From NCBI GenBank assembly GCA_023457875.1, contig JAEXBC010000389.1:1-5568 (forward strand): DNA of 5,568 nt. The letters run 5' to 3'. This stretch comes from Bacillota bacterium. Lineage in GTDB: Bacteria > Bacillota > Clostridia > Lachnospirales > Cellulosilyticaceae. This document shows, one piece after another, positions 5,412 to 5,568 of the stretch; positions within the stretch are counted from its first letter, which is position 1; every line of letters begins with the position of its first letter. Made by a program: the position numbers and the translations under genes. Under the pieces are notes generated by a model. That model ran no database searches. It was given only the letters and a program-made list of their open reading frames with translations, and was not told where the DNA came from.

Positions 5412-5568
5412 ATGAAAGACATTGATAGCTTATTTAGAGTGAATAACATAGAAGGAAAGCAGTTTGTATCTTTTGACGTTGATATGACAAGTAAGTATGA
5501 TAAAGTAGCTTGTAGTGCACTAAAACTAGAGTGTCCAGACTTTATCATGCCAGTTATGTTTGAAGACG
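5412..5568 (+). CDS. Unrecognised protein, N-terminal 52 codons (cut by window end)
   Basis: The open frame begins at ATG 5412 behind a consensus ribosome binding site and runs off the window without a stop. The visible start reads MKDIDSLFRVNNIEGKQFVS and continues with an alternating hydrophobic pattern (FVSFDVDM, KVACSAL, DFIMPVMF) that suggests beta strands. No signal peptide, membrane segment or known motif is visible. Its position 21 bases after the CpaE-like ATPase suggests they are co-transcribed and work together. Clostridial loci of this kind can encode FHA-domain proteins with an uncharacterised N-terminal domain, and this could be one, but the FHA part would lie beyond the window, so that is only a guess. 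Confidence 0.8.
   Translation, partial: MKDIDSLFRVNNIEGKQFVSFDVDMTSKYDKVACSALKLECPDFIMPVMFED

Overview
The window is AT-rich, with strong AAGGGG/AGGAGG-type ribosome binding sites, sigma-A-like promoters, some GTG starts and a type A RNase P RNA. Together with the gene order and protein families this points to a low-GC Firmicute of the class Clostridia, probably near Lachnospiraceae. The taxonomic call is inference; no species can be named. All real genes lie on the + strand.

Region 1 (1-83) is a short stretch upstream of the first gene. It holds a weak hairpin that may terminate an earlier gene, and the ribosome binding site of trmK. Region 2 (84-3529) is a tight three-gene cluster: trmK (tRNA adenine-22 N1-methyltransferase), a NIF3/YqfO-family dinuclear-metal protein with the long central insertion, and a 552-residue nucleoside (uridine) kinase-family protein carrying TGS and threonyl-tRNA-synthetase-like domains in front of the kinase. 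The first two genes overlap by 13 bases and the third starts 9 bases after the second, so co-transcription is very likely.

Region 3 (3530-4000) is the RNase P RNA gene rnpB. It has its own near-consensus promoter (TTGACA, 17 bases, TAGAAT), whose predicted start coincides with the 5' strand of helix P1, and a hairpin plus T-tract terminator at the end. No terminator separates the kinase gene from rnpB. With trmK, rnpB and a synthetase-like kinase side by side, this half of the window has a tRNA/RNA-maturation flavour.

Region 4 (4001-4373) is a 373-base gap with no recognisable gene. It is extremely AT-rich and structured: two further promoter candidates, an excellent Shine-Dalgarno sequence with almost nothing to translate behind it, a repeated ~20-base AT-rich element (two direct copies, one inverted), and an 8-base palindrome just after a third promoter candidate. 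Region 5 (4374-5568) begins a new transcription unit: a CpaE/MinD-like P-loop ATPase with a degenerate receiver-like N-terminal domain, then, 21 bases later, the first 52 codons of an unrecognised protein cut by the window end. In clostridia such ATPases often belong to Tad/Flp-type pilus or secretion loci, but nothing downstream is visible to confirm that.

Most of the window is conserved housekeeping sequence. The parts most deserving a second look are the regulatory gap at 4001-4373 and the ATPase with its unknown partner.
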